A DNA stretch of 64,000 bases from the NCBI GenBank assembly GCA_031379665.1, contig JANNFI010000074.1, positions 14,165-78,164 on the forward strand, in the 5' to 3' direction. How positions within the stretch are numbered: position 1 is the stretch's first letter; every line of letters begins with the position of its first letter. This DNA comes from SZUA-254 sp031379665. GTDB taxonomy: Bacteria > Bacteroidota > Ignavibacteria > UBA10030 > SZUA-254. The notes below the pieces were generated by a model that saw nothing but the letters and a program-made list of their open reading frames with translations, was not told the DNA's origin and ran no database searches. The position numbers and the translations under genes were made by a program. Shown here one piece after another: positions 34,546-43,666 of this stretch.

Positions 34546-35223
34546 TCAACCCGCGAAGACGTACGTGCAGCCGCGCTCCTGGGCCCGGTTGATTGCGAGA
34601 ACGCCTGAGGGCACGATCGTGATTCCCGGCATCACCCCAGCGACCCATTCCTTCTTGACTTCGGCGGCATCAAGGTTCATCTTTTTCGCGACCATGCCGC
34701 TGTAAAAGGTCAGCGCCATATCGCAGATTCCGAAGAGCGTGCCGTCTTTCATCAGATCCTCGATGGTCATTCCCGGGAGGGGAAAGTTGCCCGGGGCCGC
34801 ATAGTAAATGTTCTTCGTCTGTGGTTTTTTCGTCTCCTCGTCCGCGATTTCAAACACCTCGCCGAACTTGTACTTCTCCCAGAGCGGCGTGGCCATTCCC
34901 ATCGGGATGGCGGAGTGCCTGATGACCACCACCGACATCGCTTCGCCAACCGGAACGCCGACGGTCGCGTTCGTCATCAGGAAAACACGCGACCATGCCA
35001 GCGACATCGCGTGGTTCGGAGCGGTTGCGTCATAGACCTGCTTGTGCGACCCCTTGATCTTCCCGAGCCAGGCGTCGAAGCCGGACTTCGCGTCGGATTG
35101 GAGTAGTGGTGATGGACCAGCGAGGGACGCGGCCGTGCCGGCGATGGTTCCGATGCCGGCCGCCGCCGCTCCCGTCGCAAGTAACCCGAGGAAATCGCGG
35201 CGAAGAACGTTCTTGTTACCCAT
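34546..35223 (-). CDS. Tat-exported hypothetical protein
   Basis: 225 residues. The N-terminus VLRRDFLGLLATGAAAAGIGTIAG is a typical twin-arginine signal, so the protein is folded before export, often a sign of a cofactor. The mature domain starts GFDAWLGKIKGSHKQVYDATAPNHAM, continues with AWSRVFLMTNATVGV and VVVIRHSAIPMGM, and ends AINRAQERGCTYVFAG. That order resembles DsrE-like folds with a single C-terminal Cys, but I am not sure of the family. GGGT precedes the ATG at 35223. It is convergent with the TsdA-like cytochrome; a GC stem without T-run lies between them (34513-34535). Confidence 0.7.
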   Translation of the reverse strand: MGNKNVLRRDFLGLLATGAAAAGIGTIAGTAASLAGPSPLLQSDAKSGFDAWLGKIKGSHKQVYDATAPNHAMSLAWSRVFLMTNATVGVPVGEAMSVVVIRHSAIPMGMATPLWEKYKFGEVFEIADEETKKPQTKNIYYAAPGNFPLPGMTIEDLMKDGTLFGICDMALTFYSGMVAKKMNLDAAEVKKEWVAGVMPGITIVPSGVLAINRAQERGCTYVFAG

Positions 35224-35572
35224 GGTGGTGACCCTTTCTGTTGTTGGTGATGAATTCATTGAATAGACCGGTGGCGTGAGCCTCCCGCAGACTGCAAATT
35301 TCCCGCGCACGGGAGGCCTAACGAAACATCGGTAATAAGGGAAATAGGCATTAAATATTCAAGCCGGGGAGCAATCTCACCGTTGGCGGGCCGATATCTC
35401 CAACACGGGCGGTTTTCGATGTATTTGCCCCCCCCCTCACGCGCTCCCGCAGGACTCAGAAGCACGATATACGGTCCGGGAGATGCCACGTCCGGAATCC
35501 GGAAACACCGGCCTCGCTTTTATCGTATATCCACCAAGAGGCGCCCAACACAACCAATAGCATATCCTCCTG
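35224..35572. other. divergent intergenic region with an inverted repeat
   Basis: This 349-base gap separates the Tat-exported protein from the SpoIIE-type phosphatase. It holds an inverted repeat GCCTCCCG/CGGGAGGC (35280-35287 and 35310-35317) that could form a stem in the leader of the leftward gene. I found no convincing promoter boxes and no coding frame that looks real. Confidence 0.4.
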
Positions 35573-36685
35573 ATGACCTCCCAGAACGCCGGACGGAATC
35601 CAGATCAGAAAGTCTTCAAGACCCTGAAGTCCGATTTCCAACGGGGCGATACCTACGATTCGATCCGGCGGGAGTTCCTCGAGACACGCGATTTTCTCCT
35701 GGACGACGAGCGCAGGAAACGGATCCAGGGGATGAACCGGATCAAGGGGTGGTTCCTCACTTCGTGGTGGATGCTCAAGGCTATGTTCTTCAGACTTACG
35801 CCGGCGCGCCGGATCCTGTTCGTACTCGGCATCGTACTCCTCGTCTCGTCGAAAACTACCATCTCCGGGGGTGACGGGTTCGAGTTGAACGTCAACACGA
35901 ACCCCCTCGGGGTGATTTGCATCACCATCGTCCTGATGCTCGAACTCAAGGACAAGCTCGTCGCGAAGGAGGAGCTCGAGGCCGGCCGTTTCGTACAGGA
36001 CGCCCTCCAGCCCGAGCGGAGCCCGCGGTTCCCGGGGTGGGAGCTGTGGCTCTTCACAAGGTCGGCCAACGACGTGGGGGGCGACCTCGTCGATTTCATC
36101 CGTCTCGGCGAGACGAAGGCGGGAGTCGTGCTCGGCGACGTCGCGGGGAAAGGGCTGAGGGCCGCGCTGCTGATGGCGAAACTCCAGGCGACGGTGCGGG
36201 CCCTCGCCGAGGATGTTCCCTCGCTCAGCGCCCTGGCCTCAAAACTCAACAGGATTTTCTGCCGCGACAGCCTGAAGAACATCTTCGCCTCGATGGTCTA
36301 CATCGAGCTCACGTCGGGGACCGGACGAGTCAGGCTCGTCAACGCCGGACATTTTCCGCCGCTGGTGGCGCGGCCGGGCGGCATCGAGGCGCTGGAGAAA
36401 GGGGGCGCGGCCCTGGGATTGACGTCGGCCGCCGAATACCTCGAACAGGAAACGACGTTGCATCCGGGCGAGCTGCTCTGCGCATACTCGGACGGGGTGA
36501 GCGAGGCCCAGAACGTCGCCGGGGATTTCTTCGGAGACCAGGGAATCCGGGACATACTCCAGCGGAACACAGGGAAACCGGTCGACATGGCGGGGACGGA
36601 ACTCGTGAACGTGGTCGACAGGTTCGTCGGCGAGGCGAAGCGGAGGGACGACCTCACGCTCCTGATCATCGGGAGGACCGGATGA
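35573..36685 (+). CDS. membrane-anchored SpoIIE/PP2C-type serine phosphatase
   Basis: 370 residues: an N-terminal cytoplasmic helix-rich part, two membrane helices (RILFVLGIVLLVSS; LGVICITIVLML), and a C-terminal SpoIIE/PP2C domain (about 135-368). The metal-binding acids are visible in SANDVGGDLVDF, VLGDVAGKGLRAALLMA and CAYSDGVSEAQN, with KRRDDLTLLIIG at the end. Such phosphatases dephosphorylate STAS-domain antagonists in partner-switching regulation. The stop codon overlaps the ATG of a second phosphatase gene (ATGA), so the two are made in step. No Shine-Dalgarno is visible. Confidence 0.87.
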   Translation: MTSQNAGRNPDQKVFKTLKSDFQRGDTYDSIRREFLETRDFLLDDERRKRIQGMNRIKGWFLTSWWMLKAMFFRLTPARRILFVLGIVLLVSSKTTISGGDGFELNVNTNPLGVICITIVLMLELKDKLVAKEELEAGRFVQDALQPERSPRFPGWELWLFTRSANDVGGDLVDFIRLGETKAGVVLGDVAGKGLRAALLMAKLQATVRALAEDVPSLSALASKLNRIFCRDSLKNIFASMVYIELTSGTGRVRLVNAGHFPPLVARPGGIEALEKGGAALGLTSAAEYLEQETTLHPGELLCAYSDGVSEAQNVAGDFFGDQGIRDILQRNTGKPVDMAGTELVNVVDRFVGEAKRRDDLTLLIIGRTG

Positions 36686-38619
36686 AGACCGCGGCGAAAC
36701 TGAAGACCCGTTCCGCGCCACAGGCGACACCGCCGCCGGCGAACCCGGCCTCCGACAGTGAAGAAAAGTTCCGGACGCTCTTCCGGTACATCGGCATCGG
36801 TGTTTTCAGGAGTACGCCCGGCCCCGAGGGATGGTTTCTCGAAGTGAATCCCGCCCTTGTCCGGATGCTCGGATACGACGACGAACCGGAGCTCCTCCGG
36901 ATGAAGGTCTCCGAATTGTACCAGCAACCCGCCGACCGCGGTGAATTCAGTGAAAAACTTTCCCGCGACGGGTTCGTCCGCCACGAGGAGCTCGCGCTGT
37001 GCCGGAAGGACGGTTCGCCGATCGTCGTTTCGGAGACAGCGGTCGCCGTCCGGGGTCCCGACGGCGCGGTCCTCCACTTCGACGGGGTGATCGAGGATAT
37101 CACGGAGAGGAAGACGGCCGAGAAGAGGCTCCTGGTGCAGAAGGCTTATTTCGAGACCCTTTTCGAGAATGCCCCGGAGGCGATCGCCCTCCACACGAAC
37201 GAAGACCGCATCCTCAACGTCAACTCGGAATTCACGCGGGTGTTCGGGTACACGCGGGACGAGGTGCTCGGCATGTGGATCGACGACGTCGTGGCCTCGG
37301 ACGAGTTCCGCGACGAAGCCGCCGACATTTCCCGCAGGGTCCTGAACGGCGAACGGGTCGAGATCGACACGAAGCGAAAACGAAAAGACGGGTCGCTCAT
37401 CGACGTCTCGGTCCTGGGGGCTCCAATCCTGATCGACGGGAAGCAGGAGGGGGACTACGCCATCTACCGCGACATCACGGCGCGCAAGAAATCCGAGGAG
37501 GACATCCTCATCCAGAAGACCTACCTCGAGCGGCTGTTCAACAGCGCGCCCGAGGCGATCGTCCTGCACGACAACGACGACATCGTCGTGAACGTGAACG
37601 AGGAATTCTGCAGGATGTTCGGGTACGCGCGCGAAGAATCGATCGGAAGACCAATCAACGAGTTAGTGGCACCGGAGGAGTTCAGGGACGAGGCGGGCGG
37701 CCTGTCATCGAAGGTCGTCCACGGCGAGAGGGTCGAGGCCGACACCCGCCGAAAGCGAAAGGACGGGACCCTCATCGACGTGTGGATCCTCGGCGCCCCG
37801 ATATTGCACGGCGGAAAGCAGATGGGGGTGTACGCGATCTACAGGGACATCACAGAGCGGAAGAAGGCCGAGGAGGCGCGCATCCGGCTGAAGGAAGAGG
37901 CCAGGATGGCGAGGAACATCCAGCTGAACTTCATTCCGAAGTGGAGCCCCGACGTGGAAGGATACGACATCGCCGGGAAAAGTATTCCCGCGCTCAACGT
38001 CGGCGGCGATTACTACGATTTCATCCCGCTCGACGGCCACCGCTTCGCCGTCAGCCTCGGCGACGTCAGCGGCAACGGCCTCGCCGCCGCACTCGTGATG
38101 GCGAACCTCCAGGCGACGATCCGCGGCCAGGCGATGTTCGACCCGGAACCGAAGCGCCTGCTCGAGCGCGCCAACAAACTGCTTTTCCGGAGCACGAACT
38201 CCAGGACTTTCATCTCGCTCTTCTACGGCATCCTCGACACGGCCCGGAACACGCTGACCTACGCGAACGCCGGGCAGGACCGCCCGATCGTGTTCGCCGC
38301 CGGAAACGGCAAGCGGTCGCTCGCGGTCAACGGGATCGTGCTGGGGGTGATGGAGGATGCGGTCTACCGTCAGGAGGAGGTGGCGATCGGCGGCGGGGAG
38401 CGGGTGCTGATCTATACCGATGGTATCCCGGAGGCGATGAACGAACACCGGGAACAATTCGGCGCTGAACGCCTCTCCGAGATCGTACACCGCGAAAAAG
38501 CCTGGCCGGTGAGGACCGTCATCGAAAACATTTTCACAGCCGTCCACGGCTACGCCGACGGCGAATCTCAGGCGGACGACATGACAGTGGTGATGATCGA
38601 GCGGAAGAAATCTCCCTAG
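36682..38619 (+). CDS. triple-PAS SpoIIE/PP2C-type serine phosphatase
   Basis: 645 residues. Three PAS domains (about 28-150, 155-275, 283-405), each ending in an ERK/ARK-type linker (EDITERKTAEKR, RDITARKKSEED, RDITERKKAEEA), precede a SpoIIE phosphatase domain (about 430-640) with NVGGDYYDFIPL, SLGDVSGNGLAAALVMA, YTDGIPEAMNEH and QADDMTVVMIE. PAS 2 and 3 are close copies. It is probably a cytoplasmic sensor whose PAS domains control dephosphorylation of a STAS protein. The start is fixed by the ATGA overlap with the preceding phosphatase; the longer open frame upstream is a shadow of that gene. The end overlaps the convergent M14 gene by 4 bases. Confidence 0.9.
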   Translation: MKTAAKLKTRSAPQATPPPANPASDSEEKFRTLFRYIGIGVFRSTPGPEGWFLEVNPALVRMLGYDDEPELLRMKVSELYQQPADRGEFSEKLSRDGFVRHEELALCRKDGSPIVVSETAVAVRGPDGAVLHFDGVIEDITERKTAEKRLLVQKAYFETLFENAPEAIALHTNEDRILNVNSEFTRVFGYTRDEVLGMWIDDVVASDEFRDEAADISRRVLNGERVEIDTKRKRKDGSLIDVSVLGAPILIDGKQEGDYAIYRDITARKKSEEDILIQKTYLERLFNSAPEAIVLHDNDDIVVNVNEEFCRMFGYAREESIGRPINELVAPEEFRDEAGGLSSKVVHGERVEADTRRKRKDGTLIDVWILGAPILHGGKQMGVYAIYRDITERKKAEEARIRLKEEARMARNIQLNFIPKWSPDVEGYDIAGKSIPALNVGGDYYDFIPLDGHRFAVSLGDVSGNGLAAALVMANLQATIRGQAMFDPEPKRLLERANKLLFRSTNSRTFISLFYGILDTARNTLTYANAGQDRPIVFAAGNGKRSLAVNGIVLGVMEDAVYRQEEVAIGGGERVLIYTDGIPEAMNEHREQFGAERLSEIVHREKAWPVRTVIENIFTAVHGYADGESQADDMTVVMIERKKSP

Positions 38620-41258
38620 TTCCTCAGGAGCAGCGCGTTCAGGAACAGTTTGAAGGTTCCGTGCGTCTGGGCGCGGTGCTGGACGCGGAAACCGTACATC
38701 ACCACCCTCCCTTTTTCCACCGGCACTTCGGCCATCGCGATTTTTCCCCGAATTTTCTCTTCGCCGACGAGCCACCCGCTGCGCAACACCCCCTCCTCGA
38801 AGTATGATGCCACGATCCGGCTCTCCAGCGTGTAGGGGAGGAGCCGAAACGCCTGGCCGTCGGTGACGTAGGCATCCGCGATCGTGGGCATGCCGAACGC
38901 GAGCGGGTTCTCCGTGTCGACGGTGATCCCGAGGATGGTGCCGGGGGCGAAGAACGCGGTGTTGGAAACGCCCTTGAGCTCGTCGCGGGCGGGGAGCCTC
39001 AGCTTGTCGATCGCGAACCGGGACGACTCTCCGAGGGTGACGAGCGTCCCCCCCCCGCGCACAAACGTCTTGATGGCGGCGATGCCGTCATCGCCGATCC
39101 CGCCCCTGAACTCCTCTGGCCGCTCCGGTGTGCCGAGAATCGGTTCCGACCGCGAGGTGTCGTCGCCGGATTTCCCCGTGACGATCGGGTTGGTGCCCAT
39201 ATCGGGGAGAATGATGACGTCGTACTTCTTCCCCAGGTCCGCCTTCTTCGAATTGAAGTCCGCGTTGTGGAGGATGGAATATTCCACGCCGGCTTCGTCC
39301 ATCACGAGCCGGGTCCAGCCTTCATCCATGCTCGTCATCCAGGGCTGGTAGATGCCGATACGGGCCCTGGCGACCTTCGAGAGATTCTTGTCGAGGAAAT
39401 CCCCGGAGCGGATCGGAACGCCCCACTCGAGGGCAAGCGCGTTCGCGTCTGCGGCGGCCAGCGCGCCCGCGGGGACCGCGAACGTTCCCGGCGGGACCGG
39501 TCCCGACTCCGCCATCGCGGTATCGACCGACTCGAAGACCGGCACGCCCCGCTTCAACAAGGCGTTGGCCACCGCGAATGAATTATTGTACCGGCGTTCG
39601 ATGAACCAGTGCGACCCGGTTCCCGACGGGGAAGCCCTGCGCGCCACCGAGAGATCGACGAGCGCCGTATCAACCACGCGCGATTTCACGACGAGAGGGG
39701 TCGTCTGCCCGATCACCTCGACCCCCATCTGAAGCGGAAGGGACCAGGCCGTCATATCGTACGGCTGTTTCGGCGGGCCTCCCGGATATTGTTTCAGATC
39801 GGGGTATCGTTGTTTTTCGAGGAGGTCCTTGACGTAGCCCCGCGCCGACTGGGCGAGCGGAACGTAGTACGATCCGGCCGGGACGGTCCGCCCAGAGAGC
39901 AGAATCTCCTGTGTCGTTTGTTCGACCTTCACCCCCGCGATCAACAATCGATTGACGAGCGCTGCAGCCGCATTGGGATCATGCTGATCGGTCGGCACGA
40001 AGAACCCGTGCGGCGTTTCGCTTTTTCCGTCGGCGATAGCTTTCCGGTTGAGGTCATAAAAATTGGTCTTGATCTTCGATTTGAACGTGGTCGCGAATTC
40101 GAGGATCGACCAGGTCGCCGCCTTCTCGTACTCGATGATGTCGCGCAGCCGCCACCACCCGCCCTCCCACGGATCGAGGTGATTGGTCTGGGGTTTGTTC
40201 TCGGGAAGTTCGGAGCCAAACCCCTGGACGCTCCCTTTCGGAAACCAGAGCGGGGTGGCGAGCTGGACGCTCGCGGCCTCCGACAGGATGCCGATGCGGT
40301 TATGCCAGAGCGGCGTCTTCGACATCGTCCCTTCGAAGAACGCGTTGAAGACCGTCCCGGTGGCGACTCCCTTGAACCCAGCCTCGTGAAGGTCTGACAC
40401 GACGTATTTGCCGAGGAGGTTCACCAGCGCCGTGAGGGGCGCCGGGACGTTCGGGTTGACGGGGTCTTCGTAGGGCGGCAGGAAGATCCTCGGGCCCGAT
40501 GACCCCATCTGGTGCTGGTCGAACACGATTTCCGGGAACCATTCGCGGTACAGGACCCGCGCGACGTGCCTCGACTCGGCCAGGTTGTACATAAACCAGT
40601 CGCGGTTGTTGTCGTGACCGGCGTAATGGTGGTAGAGTTCGGGCGGTGAACTCCCTTCGGCGGGGGTGCCGAGGGTTTTGCGGTACCACTCGGTCACGAT
40701 CTGCTGGCCGTCAGGATTGAGCGATGGTACAAGCAGGACGATCGTCTTGTCGAGGACGTCGATGGTCCGCGGGTCGTCGGACGTCGCAAACTCGTGGAGG
40801 AGCTCGACCGACTCCTGGCTCGAGGCGATTTCGGTGGAGTGGATGTTGAGCGTCACGAGCACCACGGTTTTTCCCTCCGCGACGAGCGCCGCGGCCGCCT
40901 CGGGCGCGTGGTCGTATGGGTGCGCGAGCGAGCGCTGGATTTCCTTCTGCCTCGCCAGGTTCCGGATGTTCTCCTCCGAGGAGACGATCGCCATCAGGAA
41001 TGGTTTTCCCAGCGTGGTTTTTCCCAGCTCCTGGACGACGACCCTGTCCGATGCGTCGTCGACCATACTGAAGTACGACGAGATCTGCGTCCAGTCGATC
41101 AGCTTTCGGTCGGCTCCCATCCGGAAACCGAACACCTCTTCGGGTGAAGGAATCTTTTTCTGCGCGGAGACGATCGCCGGCGACGTCAAAATCGCCAGTG
41201 TCGTCAACGTGCCCAGGAGGAGGAGTATGCGATTGTGCCGCAAGGAGAAGGAATTCAT
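38616..41258 (-). CDS. M14 family zinc carboxypeptidase, secreted
   Basis: 880 residues with a signal peptide (ILLLLGTLTTLAILTSPAIVSAQ). The peptidase domain shows the zinc ligands in NIHSTEIASSQ (His and Glu) and a third His in DQHQMGSSGPRIFLPP, after SLNPDGQQIVTEWY. This is the arrangement of M14 carboxypeptidases of large secreted type. The remainder contains a glutamine-amidotransferase/ThuA-like fold (around VIILPDMG, GGTLVTLGESSRFA) as in related proteins. No T9SS tail is seen, so it may stay periplasmic. GGAG lies upstream of the ATG at 41258; the open frame to 41444 is not coding. Confidence 0.88.
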   Translation of the reverse strand: MNSFSLRHNRILLLLGTLTTLAILTSPAIVSAQKKIPSPEEVFGFRMGADRKLIDWTQISSYFSMVDDASDRVVVQELGKTTLGKPFLMAIVSSEENIRNLARQKEIQRSLAHPYDHAPEAAAALVAEGKTVVLVTLNIHSTEIASSQESVELLHEFATSDDPRTIDVLDKTIVLLVPSLNPDGQQIVTEWYRKTLGTPAEGSSPPELYHHYAGHDNNRDWFMYNLAESRHVARVLYREWFPEIVFDQHQMGSSGPRIFLPPYEDPVNPNVPAPLTALVNLLGKYVVSDLHEAGFKGVATGTVFNAFFEGTMSKTPLWHNRIGILSEAASVQLATPLWFPKGSVQGFGSELPENKPQTNHLDPWEGGWWRLRDIIEYEKAATWSILEFATTFKSKIKTNFYDLNRKAIADGKSETPHGFFVPTDQHDPNAAAALVNRLLIAGVKVEQTTQEILLSGRTVPAGSYYVPLAQSARGYVKDLLEKQRYPDLKQYPGGPPKQPYDMTAWSLPLQMGVEVIGQTTPLVVKSRVVDTALVDLSVARRASPSGTGSHWFIERRYNNSFAVANALLKRGVPVFESVDTAMAESGPVPPGTFAVPAGALAAADANALALEWGVPIRSGDFLDKNLSKVARARIGIYQPWMTSMDEGWTRLVMDEAGVEYSILHNADFNSKKADLGKKYDVIILPDMGTNPIVTGKSGDDTSRSEPILGTPERPEEFRGGIGDDGIAAIKTFVRGGGTLVTLGESSRFAIDKLRLPARDELKGVSNTAFFAPGTILGITVDTENPLAFGMPTIADAYVTDGQAFRLLPYTLESRIVASYFEEGVLRSGWLVGEEKIRGKIAMAEVPVEKGRVVMYGFRVQHRAQTHGTFKLFLNALLLRN

Positions 41259-41304
41259 CTGTCGCTCCGATGATATGATGGTATCAACGCTGTTGCCGGG
41301 CCGC

Positions 41305-42234
41305 TCAAACGACGGCGGACCCCGAAAATACGATGCGGCACTTCTTTCCCGCCACGACGCTGACGCGCAGGCCGACGGGAAGGGTGAGGGACCCGAGAAT
41401 GTGTCCGTGGCGGATGCCGGCCAGGACCGGGACGCCGAGATCACTGAGAAGATCGCGGAAGATGCGGCGGAGCCCGAGGGACGGCTTCCCCTCTTCAGGG
41501 ACGCAGTCGGCGAAATTTCCGAGCAGGACGCCGCGGGCTCCGCTGAAGGTGCCGGCCAGGCGAAGGTGCTGGAGCATCCTGTCGACGCGGTATGGTCGCT
41601 CGCCGACGTCCTCGAGGAAGAGTACGCTGTTCCGCAGCGATGGCAGGTATGGCGTTCCGGCCAGGTGGCTGAGCATCGAGAGGTTACCGCCGAGGAGCGT
41701 GCCTGTGGTCGTTCCCTTGGTGATCGCGGTCGCCGGCGAGTCGAGGGAGCCGAGGGGACGACGGCTGGTGAGCATCCTCCAGAACAATTCCTCGGCCGGT
41801 CCGTCGAGTCCGCGTGCCATCCCCGCCGCCACCATCGGCCCGGCGAATGTGACCAGGCCGCAGTGTGACCATAGGGCCATCTGCACGGCGGTGAGGTCGC
41901 TGTATCCGACGAAGATCTTCGGGTCTCTCCGGACAGCGGCGTAATCGATCATCGGGAGAATGCGCATCGAGCCGTAACCGCCGCGCAACGCGATGATGGC
42001 GCGGACGCGACGGTCGCGGAAGAACCGGTTGAGGTCGGCCGCGCGTTCACGGTCGGTGCCCGCGAGGTAGCCGTCCTTCTTCAGGAGGTTGCGGCCCGGT
42101 TCGACGCGGTACCCGAGTCCCTCGAGATACGCGATTCCTTTCGCGAGGTCTTCGCGGTGAATAGCCGGGCTCGCCGGGGCGCAAATACCGATGACATCGC
42201 CCTTGCGCAGGGCAGGTGGCCTGATGCGTTTCAT
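41305..42234 (-). CDS. LD-carboxypeptidase, S66 family
   Basis: 309 residues. It cleaves L,D-bonds in peptidoglycan tetrapeptides (LdcA) or related substrates (MccF). The fold is recognised from GDVIGICAPASP, ALRGGYGSMRILPMIDY, the serine nucleophile region VGYSDLTAV, FLEDVGE (catalytic Glu) and GIRHGH (catalytic His). No signal peptide, so cytoplasmic, as for recycling enzymes. The promoter at 42246-42274 ends 11 bases before the ATG and no Shine-Dalgarno is visible. Its neighbour across the divergent promoters is a prohibitin-like gene. Confidence 0.9.
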   Translation of the reverse strand: MKRIRPPALRKGDVIGICAPASPAIHREDLAKGIAYLEGLGYRVEPGRNLLKKDGYLAGTDRERAADLNRFFRDRRVRAIIALRGGYGSMRILPMIDYAAVRRDPKIFVGYSDLTAVQMALWSHCGLVTFAGPMVAAGMARGLDGPAEELFWRMLTSRRPLGSLDSPATAITKGTTTGTLLGGNLSMLSHLAGTPYLPSLRNSVLFLEDVGERPYRVDRMLQHLRLAGTFSGARGVLLGNFADCVPEEGKPSLGLRRIFRDLLSDLGVPVLAGIRHGHILGSLTLPVGLRVSVVAGKKCRIVFSGSAVV

Positions 42235-42245
42235 TGTCGGTGGAA

Positions 42246-42274
42246 AAGATACAGAGAATCGTCGTGAGTGGCAA
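42246..42274 (-). promoter_or_regulatory. promoter of the LD-carboxypeptidase gene
   Basis: Minus strand TTGCCA (42269-42274), 17-bp spacer, TATCTT (42246-42251). Initiation near 42239 leaves about a 5-base leader. Confidence 0.6.
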
Positions 42275-42277
42275 TCT

Positions 42278-42306
42278 TTGTTATTACCTCGCGACTTTTC
42301 TATCTT
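42278..42306 (+). promoter_or_regulatory. promoter of the prohibitin-like gene
   Basis: TTGTTA (42278-42283), 17-bp spacer, TATCTT (42301-42306), back to back with the leftward promoter: the two -35 boxes are 3 bp apart. The 5' leader is about 27 bases and contains GAAAGGATTCTCCC. Confidence 0.6.
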
Positions 42307-42339
42307 AGTGGCACACACCACAATTGAAAGGATTCTCCC

Positions 42340-43233
42340 ATGTTTTTCATTTTCCTGCTGCTGGTCGGCGTCGGCGCGATCATTTTCTTCGGTGTCGCGA
42401 GGAGCAAGTTTCAACAGATGCGCACGCAAACCTTTAAGGCCGCGATGAACCTGTCCGCGTTCGTCGCGGGGGTCGCCCTTCTCGGCGCGTTTTCCCAGCT
42501 CTTCACGGTCATCCCCGCCGGACACGTCGGCGTAATCGATTTCTTCGGGATCGTCTCCGAGAACACGCTGAAATCGGGCATCAATATGGTTAACCCACTC
42601 GCCAAGGTGGTGAAGTTTTCGATCCAGACGAAGGAGCTGAAGGAGTCGATGTCCGTACTGTCGAGGGAAGGACTGACCATCGGGCTGGAGATCAGCGCTC
42701 TCTACCGGCTGGAGGCGGATTCGGCTGGGATCGTATACCGAAAGGTCAGCGGCGGCGACTATGAAAACATCGTGCTGGTGCCGCAGTTCCGCTCGGTGAG
42801 CCGCGCCGTGACTGCCAACTTCCAGGCGAGCGCCCTCTATTCGACGGAGCGGGAACGGCTGGGCGAAAACATCCTGTTAGAACTCTCGAAGATCGTCGGA
42901 GAATGGGGTGTCATCATCGAATCGACGCCGTTGCGCAACGTCTCACTCCCCGGGCAGCTCACCGACGCCATCGAGCAGAAACAGCGAGCGGATCAGGAGA
43001 GCCAGCGGATGGAGTTCATCCTGACGAAGGAACGGCAGGAGGCGGACCGCAAACGGGTAGAAGCCCAGGGGGTGGCTGATTTCCAGAAAATCGTCGCTAC
43101 GACGATCAGCGAACAGCTGCTCAGGTGGAAGGGAATCGAGGCGACGCTGAAGATCGCCGAGTCGAACAACGCGAAAGTGGTGATCATCGGGAGCGGCAAG
43201 GACGGGCTGCCCGTCATCCTCGATACGAAGTAA
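42340..43233 (+). CDS. prohibitin-family (SPFH/band 7) membrane protein
   Basis: 297 residues. It begins with a hydrophobic segment (FFIFLLLVGVGAIIFFGVA) and a second one (LSAFVAGVALLGAFSQLF), followed by the SPFH domain (VIPAGHVGVIDFFGIVSENTLKSG to about residue 215) and a coiled-coil tail rich in Glu/Arg/Gln (TDAIEQKQRADQESQRMEF). It matches bacterial prohibitin homologues that form membrane-bound rings and influence membrane proteases. An FtsH-type protease is not nearby. AAAGGA stands 10 bases before the ATG. A perfect stem (CCGAAAC-CCG-GTTTCGG, 43257-43273) follows the stop codon, without a T-run. Confidence 0.9.
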   Translation: MFFIFLLLVGVGAIIFFGVARSKFQQMRTQTFKAAMNLSAFVAGVALLGAFSQLFTVIPAGHVGVIDFFGIVSENTLKSGINMVNPLAKVVKFSIQTKELKESMSVLSREGLTIGLEISALYRLEADSAGIVYRKVSGGDYENIVLVPQFRSVSRAVTANFQASALYSTERERLGENILLELSKIVGEWGVIIESTPLRNVSLPGQLTDAIEQKQRADQESQRMEFILTKERQEADRKRVEAQGVADFQKIVATTISEQLLRWKGIEATLKIAESNNAKVVIIGSGKDGLPVILDTK

Positions 43234-43355
43234 TCAAGGTTCACGGTGGTACGGGGCCGAAACCCGGTTTCGGGCGTAGACCCCGGCCGGAGCCAGGCCG
43301 ACGCGAGCCGAAGATGGCGTGATGCCGCGACAGACCCGCCGCCGCGACAGACACG

Positions 43356-43505
43356 TCAGTCCAGCTCGTTCATCAGGTCGTCGATCGCGTAACGCCTGTC
43401 CGAGTCGGTGAGCCCGGGCGCCATCTCGATATGTCTCAGACGGCGGACGGTCATCGTCACCAGGACGAGACCCGTGAGCATTGCGGCGATGCTGAAGAGT
43501 TTCAT
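43356..43505 (-). CDS. 49-residue membrane-anchored small protein
   Basis: The frame codes for 49 residues: one hydrophobic helix at the N-terminus (KLFSIAAMLTGLVLVTMTV), a basic RRLRHIE, then an acidic tail (TDSDRRYAIDDLMNELD). An SHOCT-like acidic end is possible but too short to call. CAGGGGGAACC precedes the ATG, a strong binding site. The gene lies 11 bases behind another 49-codon gene with its own strong site, so I take both as real. Function unknown; single-pass membrane protein by prediction. Confidence 0.55.
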   Translation of the reverse strand: MKLFSIAAMLTGLVLVTMTVRRLRHIEMAPGLTDSDRRYAIDDLMNELD

Positions 43506-43516
43506 GGTTCCCCCTG

Positions 43517-43666
43517 TCATTGTGTGCAGACGATCCCTTCGGTCTTCCAGAGCCTGAGGCGAAGGACGTGATACCAACGCTGGGTTTCCATCTCGTCCAG
43601 GAGGAGGTACTCCATGACGACGCGTTGTTCCCTGGAGAGCGGACGCAACTGATATCTGACCTTCAT
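43517..43666 (-). CDS. 49-residue small soluble protein
   Basis: 49 residues, MKVRYQLRPLSREQRVVMEY and a Leu/Arg-rich remainder ending EGIVCTQ. It is basic, probably helical, with no signal peptide. AAGGGGATTCG before the ATG is a good ribosome binding site. It is first of two small genes in a row; the second makes a membrane peptide, which suggests a paired small-protein unit. Upstream (43667-43844) the octamer TGTCACGC occurs twice 19 bp apart (43732 and 43751). No family recognised. Confidence 0.5.
   Translation of the reverse strand: MKVRYQLRPLSREQRVVMEYLLLDEMETQRWYHVLRLRLWKTEGIVCTQ

Noticed and set aside
35917..36681. Open frame upstream of the triple-PAS phosphatase, in its reading frame
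   Set aside because: It is the shadow of the preceding phosphatase gene; the real start is the ATGA at 36682.
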